A DNA stretch of 63,801 nt, taken from NCBI GenBank assembly GCA_900074885.1, contig FJUW01000098.1, positions 1-63,801 of the forward strand, given 5' to 3'. The notes under the pieces were generated by a model. That model made no database searches. It saw nothing but the letters and a program-made list of their open reading frames with translations, and was not told where the DNA came from. Both the position numbers and the translations under genes were made by a program. Shown here one piece after another: positions 1 through 12,600 of this stretch. Within the stretch, counting starts at the first letter, position 1. Every line of letters starts with the position of its first letter. This DNA is from Rhynchosporium graminicola (Eukaryota; Ascomycota; Leotiomycetes; Helotiales; Ploettnerulaceae).

Positions 1-2530
1 TCTATATAGTATATCTAGATGATATTCTGATCTACTCTAACGACTTACTATAGTATTAATTATACGTATATAAGGTACTATAATAATTGTAAGACGCTAG
101 ATTATAAGCTGACTTTAAGAAGTGTGAATTTAATATTACTTATACTAAATACCTTAGATTTATTATCTTTACTTCTAGGATTGAGGTAGACCTTAAGAAG
201 GTTAATATTATATAATCTTAGAATTACCTGACTATAGTTAAGGGCGTATAATTGTTCTTAGGCTTTTATAACTTCTACTAATGATTTATTAAGGACTACG
301 GAATTATTATAAAACCTCTTATGTAACTTACTAAAAATAATATATTATTTCGGTTCGCTAGGGAGTGTAAAGACGCCTTTGATTACTTAAAGTACGCTCT
401 TACTTCGGTACTACTCCTCTACTACTATTAGTAATATCTACCTTATATGATCGAAAAAGACGCTAGTGATAGAGTAATAGCAGGTGTGCTATCGTAATAG
501 TACGACGAAGACTAGTTCCTAGTAGCTTACTTCTCTAAGACTATATTACCTGCTGAGCTTAATTATGCTATTCACGATAAGGAAATACTTGTAATTATAT
601 GATCTTTTAGTAACTAGAGATCTGAGCTCGTAGGCGTACTATATCAGATCCGCGTCGTTACTAATTATAAAGCTCTTAAGTACTTTATGACCTCTAAATA
701 GCTGAACGTACGATAAGCCTAATAAGCTGAGCTACTCGCAGATTATAACTTTATGATTACCTATCGACCTAGGAAGTATAATCTACTTACTAACGCTCTC
801 TCTTATAGAATAGATAAATTAGACGATTAGAATAACGCTAAAAGAACCTAGCGTTTATAGTAGCTACTACGCGAAAACTAAATCGATCTAGTACTACTTA
901 TAAGTAACCTCCGGAACGGCTCTAACTCTATAGATAACTTTAAGCTTATTAACGCCTTAGAAGTCGCCGACTTATCGCTAGTCTTTTCTATAGTATAGTA
1001 AGTACTTGACGCTAATCGCACTATGCTATTACTCTAAGCCCTACGGAAATAAGCTCTCTCTACTACTCCTAGAAAACTAACTATAGAAAAAGATCTTCTA
1101 CTTTATAAAGGAAGACTAATCGTACCTAACGTCTTATACTTTCGCACGCTACTTATACGCGAAGTATACGACCGATTAGAGACTGCTTATCTAAGTGTAA
1201 AGAAGACCTTATAACTACTAGTATTATAATACTAGTAGTACGGAATCGCTTTAACTATTAACTAGTACTACTATAACTATTATACTTACTGACGAATTCA
1301 AGTGCCGCGCGATAAGAAACCGGGCCTCCTCTAACCTCTGCCTGTACTATTACGTCTATAGGAGTATATTATAGTCGACTACTATAGCTTTAACTGCGAT
1401 AAATATAGCTATGATAACGTTCTTGTATTTATCGACTGTTTTAGTAAATAAGTAATTAGTATTCTATACTGAAAGACCTCCGATGCGCGCGACCTTGTAA
1501 AGCTTTACTTATACTATATATACTGCTATTTCGGAGCTCTATTAATAATTACCTCTGATAGAGGGCCTTAATTCGTTTCCTGTTTTTAGACTATAGTTAT
1601 TATAATTCTTAGTACTAAAAGATAGCTTTCTGCAGTAGACTACCTGTAAATAGATAGCTAAATAGAGATCTATAACTAATATCTCTAACGTAGATTACGA
1701 CCTTTTATCTCTTATTATTAAGACGACTAGTCGGAATTCTTACCTATTATAGACTACGCCTAGATAACTCTCTCTTACGAATCCCTTAGAGGTCTCTTAC
1801 CCTTTGAAGTCGTTTATAGATATATACCTCGCGTTAATTAGAATTGGAAAGACTTACTTAATTCTACTACGCTTACCGATAAGTTGAATACTTAGTAAGC
1901 TCTAGATTACGCTAATCGCTTGCGCGACGCTTAGACTACCGCTTAATCTAGCCTCTAACGTGTATAAGCTAAGATATCCTAATCCTATAATTGCTCACGC
2001 TATGAAGTCGACTTTACTACAGACGACCTTGTCTAGCTAGATATACGCTACTTTATAAGTACTTGACCTAGTAAAAAACTCGACTTCCTAACTAACGGAC
2101 CCTTCCGTGTAATTGAAAAGGTCGGAAGCTCTTATCGTCTAGAGCTCCCTGCTAGTATAAAAGTATATAACGTATTCCTTGCTGCTAAGCTATAGAAGTA
2201 TCTAAATGACTCCTTGCTAGGATAAACCTTACTACTGCTACTACTTATTAATATCACTAGTGATAATAAATAGGAGATCGAAGATATACTTACGTGCTGT
2301 AAGTAGCGTAATAGCCTCTTATACCGAGTTTCCTAGTTAAATCAAGACGTCGATCTTATATAGTACGACGCTATAGACGTTAAATACGCTCCCGCTAAGC
2401 TATAATAATTCTACTTTAATAACCTAACGTAAGCTGGACCTCCTGCTAGACTACCTAATTAGCTAAAAGCTTTCTACGATAGAATTAATAATTACGACTA
2501 CCTTGATAGCAATAAGGAGATAGACTAACG
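1..2530 (+). pseudogene. RIP-degraded Ty3/gypsy pol remnant with chromodomain (5' end outside the window)
   Basis: Remains of a gypsy polyprotein, enzyme part only: reverse transcriptase end, RNase H, integrase, chromodomain. The RT catalytic motif YLDD followed by ILIYSND is read at 12-44 (frame 3). RNase H is seen at about 450-620 (KDASDRVIAGVLS, then VAYFSK and IHDKE). The integrase zinc-binding region lies at about 1140-1310, the core at about 1370-1640 (VFIDCFSK; SDRGP followed by a stop in place of Gln and then Phe), and the GPFRVIEKVGSSYRLELP module at about 2097-2155. A chromodomain-like tail runs from about 2270 to 2525. Many stops interrupt it, most explained by CAA/CAG to TAA/TAG. 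CpA is almost absent and TpA is very frequent, the classic RIP signature. The element must have continued to the left. No functional product is expected. Confidence 0.9.
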
Positions 2531-2563
2531 CTCGAGGGCGAGCTTTTTTCGGAGGGGGGGGTA

Positions 2564-3190
2564 GTATAACGACTAGTCAGGTTTAGAGGTCTCTCCCTAT
2601 TAGTAGAAACACTTACTGCTAAGCGAGATTACACGAGTAGAGTTTAGGGGCCCCTTTTTATATATATACTTCTATTCTCTCTCTATTTCTTTACTCCTTA
2701 GTTATAGATTCTCAAGTGATTCTTACTACTTCATATTCATAGTAATATGAGGTCTTATTACTCAGGTAGTTTTGAGACCTTTCTAGAGTAAGCGTCATAA
2801 AGCTCAGAATAAGTAGAAAGATAGAGGTTATAGCTAGAGATTCTATACTAAGAGTATAGCAGTAGGAGTAAGGAGTTTAATAATATATATAGAAGTTCAG
2901 GAGTTATAGATTATAGAGTTAAGATATTTAGGTATAAGGTCCTAATATAAGATAGAGATATTCTCTGTCTCGAAGGGGAGTTATCTAAAGGGAGTTTTAG
3001 GAGTATATAGCTTTCGAGATATATTTTTACAGGTATTATATAGCGTATTATAGCCTAGAAAAGAGGTCTCGGGGGCGAGACTTATATAGTAGTAGACTTA
3101 TAATATCACTAGATTTCCACCTAGCTAGTAGCGTATAGACCTCTCTCTTCTATAGATTACTCTCAAGGTTTCCAAACCTTCTCTAGAATA
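2564..3190 (+). repeat. probable 3' LTR of the first gypsy element
   Basis: Right after the pol remnant there is a purine tract (ggagggggggg, about 2551-2561), the expected polypurine primer for plus-strand synthesis. A non-coding AT-rich stretch follows, with a TATA-like run at about 2656-2668 in a promoter-like position. The right edge is estimated from the return to balanced composition near 3160-3200. The second LTR is outside the window, so neither boundary can be fixed by alignment. Confidence 0.45.
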
Positions 3191-3563
3191 CAACTACGCT
3201 TTTCCAGAGCTTCTATTCGCACACCTTTTCTGAGATCGAACACGAGGATCAAGTAACTGCTGTGAGGCTAGAAACGGAGTAAAGTGAGTGTGTTTTGTCC
3301 GTCCCTCACCTCATGGCTAACACAGTGCCTCCCAGTCCAAATACTCTGTACAAGAAAGGAAAACATCTCCTCCAGCAGCAACCATAGTGAAAGCCCGTAA
3401 ATGCTTCCCGTGTGTACGGATTTATATTCCCCTTCCGCGTTTTATTCGTTGACAATTGTCCCTAGCGCAGTCGTAGGTAGCGTATGTATAAGGTGTTATC
3501 ATACGCTCTATTTCTTATTAGCTTGAATCCAGATGTCATGTTCAACTTAGGACAGCGTACTGC
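3191..3563. other. intergenic, no gene seen
   Basis: Balanced-composition sequence between the LTR edge and the stop codon of the small secreted protein gene. CpA dinucleotides reappear here, so RIP stops close to the repeat edge. No RNA gene or open frame with recognisable content was seen. It would hold the 3' untranslated region of the gene on the minus strand. Confidence 0.5.
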
Positions 3564-3905
3564 TCAACAGCTGAAGGCACAATCAGCCATAAAACGGGAA
3601 CCCTTTCCGCTCGTGGGGAAACATTGAATTGATCCTCCGTACGGGAAAAAATTGGTGTACTTTATGTCCGGATATGGGTCGCTCCTACAAAATGTCACAA
3701 CCGGGACGACATTGATACCCTTGCCACAAGTTGTCCGACGCACACCCCAGAGACCTTTTCCTTCAAGGGCTAAGTCTTGACGCCTGTGTACAAGTGCCCA
3801 TTCCGCATCGTCAACACTCGCAGGAGCTTCAAAGGTCGTACAGACGACAGCTTGATACGCATGGGCGGCTGTGACGCACGCAAGGAGGATAGAGAGATGC
3901 TTCAT
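3564..3905 (-). CDS. small secreted cysteine-rich protein, candidate effector
   Basis: Single-exon frame of 113 residues on the minus strand. The first 16 residues (MKHLSILLACVTAAHA) form a typical signal peptide ending in a small-residue AHA cleavage site. The mature part, about 97 residues, carries six cysteines (in VVC, TTC, TFC, IQC, DC and the final SC), an even number that would allow three disulfide bridges; the last residue is Cys. I do not recognise a named family. Small size, secretion signal, paired cysteines and a position between two RIP-mutated transposon blocks are the features that define candidate effectors in plant-associated ascomycetes, but this is inference. The frame carries no RIP-type nonsense codon despite its position. 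The start is the only Met that gives the signal peptide. Confidence 0.7.
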   Translation of the reverse strand: MKHLSILLACVTAAHAYQAVVCTTFEAPASVDDAEWALVHRRQDLALEGKGLWGVRRTTCGKGINVVPVVTFCRSDPYPDIKYTNFFPYGGSIQCFPTSGKGSRFMADCAFSC

Positions 3906-4861
3906 AGTGAGAGTGATAGAAGTGGAAAGGACGAGGTGAGGATGATGTGCCTGGATAGATCGGTCCGTGGGAACTGAGGTAGAGAAAGGATGAGTATAGC
4001 ACTCCGCGCAGAAACTCGACTATTTATAATAATCGTCGGTCTCGCGCTCCCCTCAATTTTCTTTGAGTTCTTTATCGGATTTAGATCGAATTCTGATTAG
4101 GTTCTTTTAATCTTCTCATAGTTATTGCTCTCTACTACTTATCCTCTTCCCCCCTCCCCCCCGGATTAAACGTTAAAACCTGTGCTAGAGTAGGAATTTG
4201 GCGCAAGATTTAACATTTCAGCCGGGGTGGGGTATACTTGTAGCATTACTCCGTACAGTAGATGTACTACTACTAGGTGGTACGAGTATGAATTCTCGAT
4301 GGAGTTCGGCTACGCAATCGCTAGCTTGGGGTACTAATTCCGCAGGGAAGCGTACGAAAAGCGTACGTAAGCTTCAATTGTACGAAAGGTTTTAGGTGGG
4401 TCTCGCGCAGCCCTATATCTATCTACTACATAGTAAGTATACAGCAAGTTTGTGGGGCAATTCGTAAATTCGGCATCAACCTATAGATAACGTTACCTAG
4501 CGATTTACAAAAGTGGGCGAGACCCATCTGAAACCCCCTTTCGTACGGAAGATCCGGTACAGTATTATCCGCACACCAAAATGGACACGTGTGAGAGCTC
4601 CGCCCACTTTCCTCTGATGCCGCAGGAACCTTTCGGGACATTACCATTGGCGACCTTGGGCTATTTGTGGAATGTGACCCAATCACCAGACTATCTGAAA
4701 GTGCATCAAAATCTTCTTTGGCGGAGTTGCAGAGACATAATAGAGCAATCCGCGGCTTGGATGTCGAATCTGAGAGCCATGAATTACGACGGACAAAAGA
4801 ATGCTTCCAGACACTCGGAAACATCCACTTCCTTAGTATGGACTAATTAGGTACGGAAAGT
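3906..4861. other. intergenic, no gene recognised
   Basis: Holds the promoter side of the minus-strand secreted protein gene and, further right, the upstream side of the arrestin-like remnant. Part of it (about 4020-4200) is AT-rich with a C-run (cccccctcccccccc-like, about 4148-4162). Short frames occur on both strands, but none has a recognisable motif, a signal peptide or splice signals. Confidence 0.45.
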
Positions 4862-6085
4862 ACGACGAGGGTCACTATTCAGCTTGATCGGACGACTGTC
4901 GATCATGACCCCAGATTCACATCTACCGATTATGTACGCGGTAATGTTGTCCTCGCTCTGGAGCGTGCGGATGCAGTGTCTAGGATCACGGTTGAACTTT
5001 CAGGTGTGATAGATTTCCAACTCATATTACACTTTCTCCATCTCATTTAACAACCAGAGCTCATAGAGTGCATGTTTAATTGCTTCTTTAGGTAATTTAT
5101 TCAGCAGCGTGGTAGCTGCCGCGACAAATCCTTGGGATGGTACGGCCCATGCGACGAACTCCCACAAGGTCGGTATCCTGTTCCATCCCCAAGGACCCCT
5201 TACCTAAAAAGATATATCCTGATATCTTTGAGCAGCTTTTCGATATACTTGTATGCCAGCTCGTATTTCCTCCACCAAACTTATCTATTTTGTCGAAAGG
5301 ATTTTCCTTGCCAGAAGGAACAAGCACTTTCCCTTTCGTTTTCCGCTTTCCACTCATCTCAACTTGTAGCGATACGAATCATGATTGGATCAAGCGTCTC
5401 AACACTAGTCTGCCGCCATCCATCAAAGTCCATGCCCCCCATTATGTAGCGAGCGCAGAAGCAAAATACACATTGAAAGTCAAGGTCGAAAGACCAGGCA
5501 GATTTAAATCTGATGTGAACACTCAACTGGAACTCAATTTCATGCCTCTAGGCCCGACTTTGCCCCCTCCCATGCTGAATCCTGTCTCGTCGAGGACATC
5601 TAGATCACTGCTGTGGACATTGTCCGGTACCAGCCCTTCGGCATCATCATCTGTATCAAGTCGGCTAGATAATGGTGTTATTACTTGTGAAGCATCACTT
5701 CTAACACCTACCATTCTACACACGACGCATCATCTGCCCCTGGTGTCTCTGCTATCATCAAATCTGCTTCGCGAAATCCGAGATTGATCGTATTTTTGAG
5801 GTCTCTGTTAATTTTGCTTCGCACAGAGACTATGGTTACTGTTGGACCGAACACTACTTCGTGAGCTTCGTCTGATGAACTCCTCAATGTTTCTGGACTC
5901 GAGATCGAAATCTTCGAGCCTTTGAAAGTTCCTGGAAGATTGGAGGATGGTCTCTGAAAGATGTCGTGGTTCCAGATGTAAAGCCAAGCTTCACAGCTTG
6001 CATACTATTACAACAACACTTCCTTGTCGTGAGTGAAGGGTTCTTATATGGTATTGATGGGTCGATTGAGGTATGACTTTTATCG
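4862..6085 (+). pseudogene. arrestin-like (alpha-arrestin) gene remnant
   Basis: Several blocks of a fungal arrestin-like protein are readable in order but not in one frame. An N-terminal strand block (VTIQLDRT ... STDYVRGNVVLALE ... ITVELSGV) lies at about 4871-5012. A second block (FPPPNLSILSKGFSLPEGTS, then FPFVFRFPLISTC and YTLKVKVERPGRF) lies at about 5266-5560. A C-terminal arrestin block (VVPDVKPSFTACILLQQHF) lies at about 5965-6035. Alpha-arrestins are adaptors that bring ubiquitin ligases to plasma-membrane transporters. Part of the frame changes can be introns (a GTGTGA donor follows the first block), but the region between 5560 and 5960 is degenerate and one shift occurs just before VVPDV. 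I therefore call it a decayed gene rather than an intact one. Confidence 0.65.
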
Positions 6086-7329
6086 CACATCTCTGTGATT
6101 CTAGGATCTGATCATTATATAGTTAAGACAACCATCAATATTGATGTACATACGGGCAGAAAACCCGACATAACCTCGATAAATGTCTCCGATATTAGGA
6201 ACGAAGAGGTTACGTTCGTACCATGGCGAGTTGGATCAGAGAGACGTTTAGGTATCATGAGGGAATCAGACTCGATCGTGACGAGTGAGCCGTCGCCTGC
6301 TTACTCGTGAGATGTACTATGGTGACAATTCAAGTTGTTACTTCACGAGAAACAGAATACCCCATACTCGATCTGGGAAGATTAGCGTGTTGTTAATCGT
6401 CCTCGTCCTTATGTGACTTTTACTAATCAGGGGCCTCCAAGTAAAAACGTCCTTGTAACTGATATTCTGCGCATCCAGCCTCGTTAAAATCCTGTTCTCT
6501 TACTCTTCTCGTTTCTTTCCACTTCGATATTTGAATTCCAGGCTCTCCCAGTGTTCTCGTGACAGCTTGCTTACCTTAATGAAGACATTTAGGCCGTCGT
6601 ATAAAGATACATCTCGTATAAAGTAAAATGAGAGTTCGCTAGGGTCTGCACTAAGATCCGCTGCCGTGTCGTTCGATTTAATCCATTTTTTCTTTTAAAG
6701 ATTGCCGTGGTTTGCTCGCCGTGGACTCATAGGCAATGTTCACGTATTCTTCTGGAGAACTCAATGTAGTGCGAAGAAAACAAAACCGAGCTCTTCCTGT
6801 GTATTGTTGAAATGGAACGATACCCAACTAATCAGCTTTTGGTCTGCGAGCTTTTTTGCCCAGCTAATCGTCTGATGCTCCTTGTACCACGAAGATCACT
6901 TTAATGGACTTGTTTTTTGATTTTATGAGAGTTTTTTTAGAATCACTTCCGTGATTCGGAGTCCCAATATCTCAGCAGTATCCGAATCGACCCAACCTAT
7001 CGTGCCTGAATATTCCTTTGGTGCCTTTTTTGAAAATGTATAGTCTCTTCCTCGTCTAGCCTATTGCTACTGTTCCAAGAGCTGTTCCAGGAGCCCCACG
7101 AGGCATCTGAACGATGACAGCCAGAAAGCCATGCAGAGACTCTATTAGACGCTATGCTTCTCCTTGTAGATACTTGTGTCACCACGAATTGGAGTTAGTT
7201 ATTCGTATAAGTGGCCAGTATATAACTATTTGTGGTAGTGGAACGATCACATACTTCGCACTGGTAACTACCAGTCAAGTGAGAGAGACAGGATGGGCTC
7301 CCTTGCTAAGGTAAATTGTAAACATTTCG
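6086..7329. other. intergenic, no gene recognised
   Basis: Balanced composition up to about 7320, then a change to RIP-type AT-rich sequence. Short frames near 6095-6310 and 6997-7314 have no motif or splice support. No tRNA or repeat was seen. Confidence 0.45.
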
Positions 7330-7709
7330 AGGTACTCCTCTCGATATTCGATAAGCCCGATTTAAAATACTAATCTATATGATATTGAGCTATTTGTGGA
7401 TCACTAGTTAAAAAAACGGGTCACGTGAAATGCTATGATTAGCTATAGCGAGGCCTTAGCAGGTATACGGCCGAAAAGGAGGAATATCAAATATTTCCGA
7501 GCTACTTAACGTTCGCATATTTCGTTTACGAGCTCTTACTATCTGTTTTTTTTATACTCTCTACTAATAGAGTTTTCTTCTCCTGAATAGTATTCGAACT
7601 ATAAGTAGAATTAGCTTATTATTAACTTTCGAACGAATCGTATAAGTGCGCGATATAAGACGTGTTTCAGGTATAATATATATCTATTCGTCTAGCTTCC
7701 GGTCCGAAA
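7330..7709 (+). mobile_element. left flank of the nested gypsy element, probable left arm of the Helitron
   Basis: AT-rich, RIP-mutated stretch ending in CGAAA (7705-7709), the copy of the target duplication found again at 14460-14464. Removing the gypsy element joins this stretch directly to the Helitron coding region that starts after 14464. It is therefore most simply the 5' part of the Helitron. The true Helitron 5' terminus (expected to start with TC) could not be fixed. Confidence 0.5.
7705..7709. repeat. target-site duplication CGAAA, left copy
   Basis: Five bases immediately before the 5' LTR, identical to 14460-14464 immediately after the 3' LTR. A 5-bp duplication is the normal footprint of a gypsy integrase. 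Confidence 0.85.
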
Positions 7710-8205
7710 TATCACGAACCAGCATAGTTCTTGGCACTAAAACCGTCCTGGCACCAGAATACTAATAGTACCACCTAGTAGTGAGTACTAGACGGGTTTT
7801 AGTACTAGAAAAGAGTTAGTACTATTAGAGGAAAAGTACTAATACGGTTATAGTATAAACTAGCGAGTAGTACTATATATCTACCTGTATTAAAGTAATA
7901 ATAGTATTATAGCTATAGGTGATCCAGGATCACGTGATATACTAGACTGCTAGATAGGTCGCGAGAGCTTACGCGCTCTATAAGACGGTCTTATACCGCT
8001 AGTATAAGGGAACGAAGATTCTATATAAGACTAGCACTTCTGCTATTAGATAGGAGCTTCGTGCTCAAATTCATATAGTAATTAATACTTACTTATAACG
8101 TCTTAATTCTAATTAAGAACTGAACTTCTTATTTACTTTACTTTATAGCTAATACTAACTGACGAGCTTATATACTACGTACTAGTTAGAACTAGGAACG
8201 TTATA
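7710..8205 (+). repeat. 5' LTR of the complete gypsy element
   Basis: 496 bp, starting TATCACGAACC (original TG changed to TA) and ending GTTATA (original CA changed to TA). It aligns without length difference to 13964-14459; the differences seen are nearly all C/T or G/A transitions. The outer (left) part of this copy keeps more C and G than the matching part of the 3' LTR. Confidence 0.92.
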
Positions 8206-9640
8206 CTTTAAGTACCTTACTTGAAGTATCGTTAATAAGAACGAAATAGCTACTAAAGAAGGATCTGTCGTAGGAGAAAGCTCCTAGACTAGTAGGCCGG
8301 ATAAGGTTAATAAGGTCGATAAGAGTATATCGCTTCGTATGAACCTACTTAATACTTATTATAAGAACTATAATAAACTAGGATAATTTATCCTCTAGTA
8401 CTAGATATACCTCGCTTTTAATAAGGATAAGTTCGAAGCCGACTCCCTTAAAGTCCTATAGATCGCTTCGTTCCTCTGCGATACTATAGCTTACTAGATT
8501 AAGCTAGCTCTAAGTAACTACTTAGTTAATTAATACTTATCTAGGGCCTATTCTATCGCTATAACTAAAAAAAGCCAAGTTATCTTTCGAACCCCTATAG
8601 GCTTTACTAATATTATTAAAGAAGTCTTCGGAGACCCTAATAAGAAGGAATAAGACGAGAAGCACCTACTCGGAATTCGATAATAAGGATCTATTTATAA
8701 ATATACTACCGAGTTCTACTGATATTCTATATAGTTAGATTAGACGGATAGTAGATTAAGAGCTTAATACTATCGAGGCCTTAAGGACTATATTAAAGAT
8801 AAGCTCTCTAGGGCTAGTAAACTAAGTACCCTAGAGGACTTAATTAGATTATCTACTACTATCGATAAACGAATCTAAGAATAAGCGAAAGAAAAAGGAG
8901 GATACTTTATATTTACTTACCTCTAGAAACTTTAATTTCTATAATAATATAGTAAATATTAGGGAAATTTCTAACTTTACTTAAATAATAAATATAACTA
9001 CTATAATCTAATAGAAATAGATAGAGTAGAAAGAGGATCTAAGGGCTAATCTGAGAAAGATAAACGTTAAGAGAAAGGCTTATATTATATATATAGTAAG
9101 CTAAGATATCTCGCTTATAATTATTCTTAGAAGAAGAAATAGAGAGGAAAACCTTAGAATAAACCTAAGAGAGAATTCGGACTAGCTAAAAGAAAGCTAG
9201 ATTACTAAGAAGCTTCTAGCGCAGAATAGAGTTCGTAGGACTTTATAACCTATAAATCTAGCGAAGGATTCGAAGAGAACTTAGTTAAACTTCTAGATAA
9301 AGACTAAGAAAGCTAGAGTATTATAGATAAAAGAAACTATTTATATAATAACTTTCTATATAATAACGAAAACTAGACTCTTCGAAATCATAATAATAGA
9401 AGAAGAATATAGGTTTATAATAGAACTAAGTCCGATTTTATAAAGTATTATCGAACCTATAATATACTTAACCCGGGTATAGACTGCATTATTACTTATT
9501 ATAATACTATTACTATTATATTCTAAGTTAATACCGGGGATATCGAGGAACGACTAGATTATTATATAGCTAACCTCGAAGGAGAACCTGAACTAAAAGA
9601 GTTTAAATAACTAAATTAGTTTCTTCGGATAAAAGACACT
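8206..9640 (+). pseudogene. gag region of the complete gypsy element, zinc knuckle ruined
   Basis: Capsid/nucleocapsid part of the element. A charged gag-like stretch is readable through stops from about 8330 to 8900. At 9083-9124 there is a sequence with the exact spacing of a retroviral CCHC zinc knuckle (C-x2-C-x4-H-x4-C), but all four metal ligands are now tyrosine codons: Y-YI-Y-SKLR-Y-LAYN-Y. TGT to TAT and CAT to TAT are the changes expected from RIP. A real primer-binding site after the LTR was not recognised. Confidence 0.75.
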
Positions 9641-12600
9641 TAGGCTATTATCGAGGAAATAAGAGAGGAATATTATTAGTAAAGAAGATAGTACTTATTA
9701 GAACTAGCTACTTATTAAAGAATAGTACTAGATCTGATTTAAGAGTAAGTTAATCTCTATTACTATATACTTTATACTCTAATTACTTACGAACCTAGCC
9801 TTAGGACTTAGTTAGACGAAACAATAAGGAGAATTATTAAAGAAGTATATAATTACTTCATAATAGAACTACTATACTTAGAGCTTACTACTACTAGAGA
9901 GTTCGATTAGTTAATCTTACTAGTTATAGTAGATAATATTAAGATAAAAGCACTTATCGATTCAGGAGCTATAGGACGCTTTATAAACTTAGCCTTTATC
10001 GAGAAATAGAATATTCCTACTACTATTAACTCGAAACTATACTACTTTACTTTATTAGATAGAAAAGGCGCCGGATTAGATAGTTAGGTCTATAGAAGGA
10101 TAAGAGGAATAAAGATAGTTATTAATAGATATAAAGAAACGCTTTACTTTAATATTATACTTACCGGATAATATGATATCGTATTAGGAATATTATAGCT
10201 ATATAACTATAATCTTAGTATAAACTAAGTAACTAAGAGAGTTATATTTAGTAACTATAAATATAAGTATAGTTAACTAGCTAGTAAACGAGAGGCTAGC
10301 GCTACCTCCTTAATAATAATACTAATAGACTCTAGCTAGTTAAGTCGAGTTCTTAGTTAGATAGAACCTAGGAATTATCTTAGCTAGATAGATAATATTC
10401 AGGAATAGCTACCCGAACTATATAAGAAGTTCTCGAAATTATTCGAGGATCCGCAGGATATAAGAGCTCTACCTGAGTATAAACCCTAGGATTATAAGAT
10501 AAACTTTAAAGATAGATTTATACTTATCGTAAAGAAACTTCGCTATTATAACTATAATACTATAAGGACGCTTAAGGAGTATTAAGAGTTAAGTATAAAG
10601 AAAGGATAGATTCGGAAATCTAAGTTATTATATACTATTAATATACTAGTAGTTAAGAAAGCAGGAGATCCTAAGGGAAGACTATACGAAGACTATTAGA
10701 TAATTAATAGTAGCACTATAAGAGATATATATCCTTTACTAAACGCGTAATACCTATAGGATAAGCTAGCTAAAGTAAAGATATATACTAAGTTAGACTA
10801 ATATAACGCGTTTAATTTAATCCGAATTAAAGAGGGATACGAGTAGAAGACTACTTTCGTATTGCCTTTAGGGCTATAGGAATATATAGTAATACTATTC
10901 GGCTTAACTAATACCTTAGTTATATATTAAAGATAGAATAATAATATTCTTAAGGACTTTATTAGGAAATTCGCTATATATTACTTAGATAATATCCTAG
11001 TATACTCAGAGACTATCGAGGCATACTAGGGCTATATTACCTAAGTTATAGAAGTACTACGTAAAGTAGATTCTAGATTAAAGATATCGAAATATAAATT
11101 CTTAGTTAAGTAAGTTACTTTTCTAAGGTATATTATTCGCTTTAGAGAGATAAGTATTAACTCGAAGAAAATTAAAGCTATAAAGGAATAGGAATCTCTA
11201 AAGAATATTAAGGATATATAGTTATAATTAGGTTTCGCTAACTTTTACTAATAGTTTATTAGAAACTACTTTAAGATTACTAAACTACTTACGAGCTTAA
11301 TAAGGAAGGGTATTCCTTTCACTTAGACTAGCTAGTATAAGGAAGCTTTTTAGAGAATTAAGAAAGAATTTATAAAAGAACTAATCTTATATAGTTTCGA
11401 TAAAGAAAAGGAAAGTATAATAGAAATAGATACTTCTAATACTTATACTAGCGTAGTATACTTATAGCGAGATAATAAAGGATAACTATACCTAGTCGCT
11501 TACTTTTTAGAGAAAATATCTCTAGCTAAATAGAATTATAATATCTATAAGAAAGAACTTATAGCGATTATTAAAGTACTTAAATACTAGAAAATATACT
11601 TATAAGGAGCTAAGTTCTTAGTTATTATCTATACTAACTATATGAATCTCCGAACTTTTATAACTATTAAGGTCTTAGATAATTATCAATTAGTCTAATA
11701 GTTAGAGGAACTTGCCTCTTTTGATCTAGTTATTAAGTATATATAAAGAAAGGATAATATACGAGCAGATACTCTAAGTAGATTACTAAGTTATAAGGAT
11801 AATAAGGTCTATAATAAGATTACTTTACTTAGATAGCTAGATAATAGAGATATAGTTATTAATATCTAAGAAGCTACTATAATTAAGTAAGAAATTAAGA
11901 GACCTTAGTATAATACTTTAAAGGAGGCCTAGAAAAAGGATAGAATATCCCTAGATAAGACTAAGGAACTTATTATAAGGAATATAATTAAGAATAGTAT
12001 TATATAAGTTAATAGGAAAATTTAGCTTCCGCTGAGCTTAATAGAAGTATATATTAAAGAGTAATACGAGCTTCTCGCGTATAGATACTAAGGGATACGA
12101 AGAACGTATCTAAGGATTTTAAGAAACTACTAGTCGGAAGGACTCTACTAAGTAGTTAAAGAAGTACTAGCTAATTATAATACTTATATTAGGAATAAGT
12201 CTTCTTAATATGCACCTTATAGGCAGATAGTTATAGTACTAATACTACTAATATCTTAGAAATCGATATCATAGGACTTTATAGGGCTATTGCCGCTATC
12301 GAAGGACCTGGTTACGAGAGTTAGCTATAATATAATACTTATTATTATAGAGAGACTTACTAAGTATATGATCTTAATACTAGTCTTATCTACTCTTATA
12401 GCTAAATATCTAGTATAAGTATATCTTAAGGAGATAGTCTCTAAGTATAGAGTACCCGAAGAAATCGTATCAGATTAAGATAAGTTATTTATATTAAAGT
12501 TCTAGAATACTTTAATAGGGTTCCTAGAGACTAAATAAAAACTATTAATAGCTTTCTATCCTTAGACTAATAGAGGAAATAAAAGAATAAACTAAGTAGT

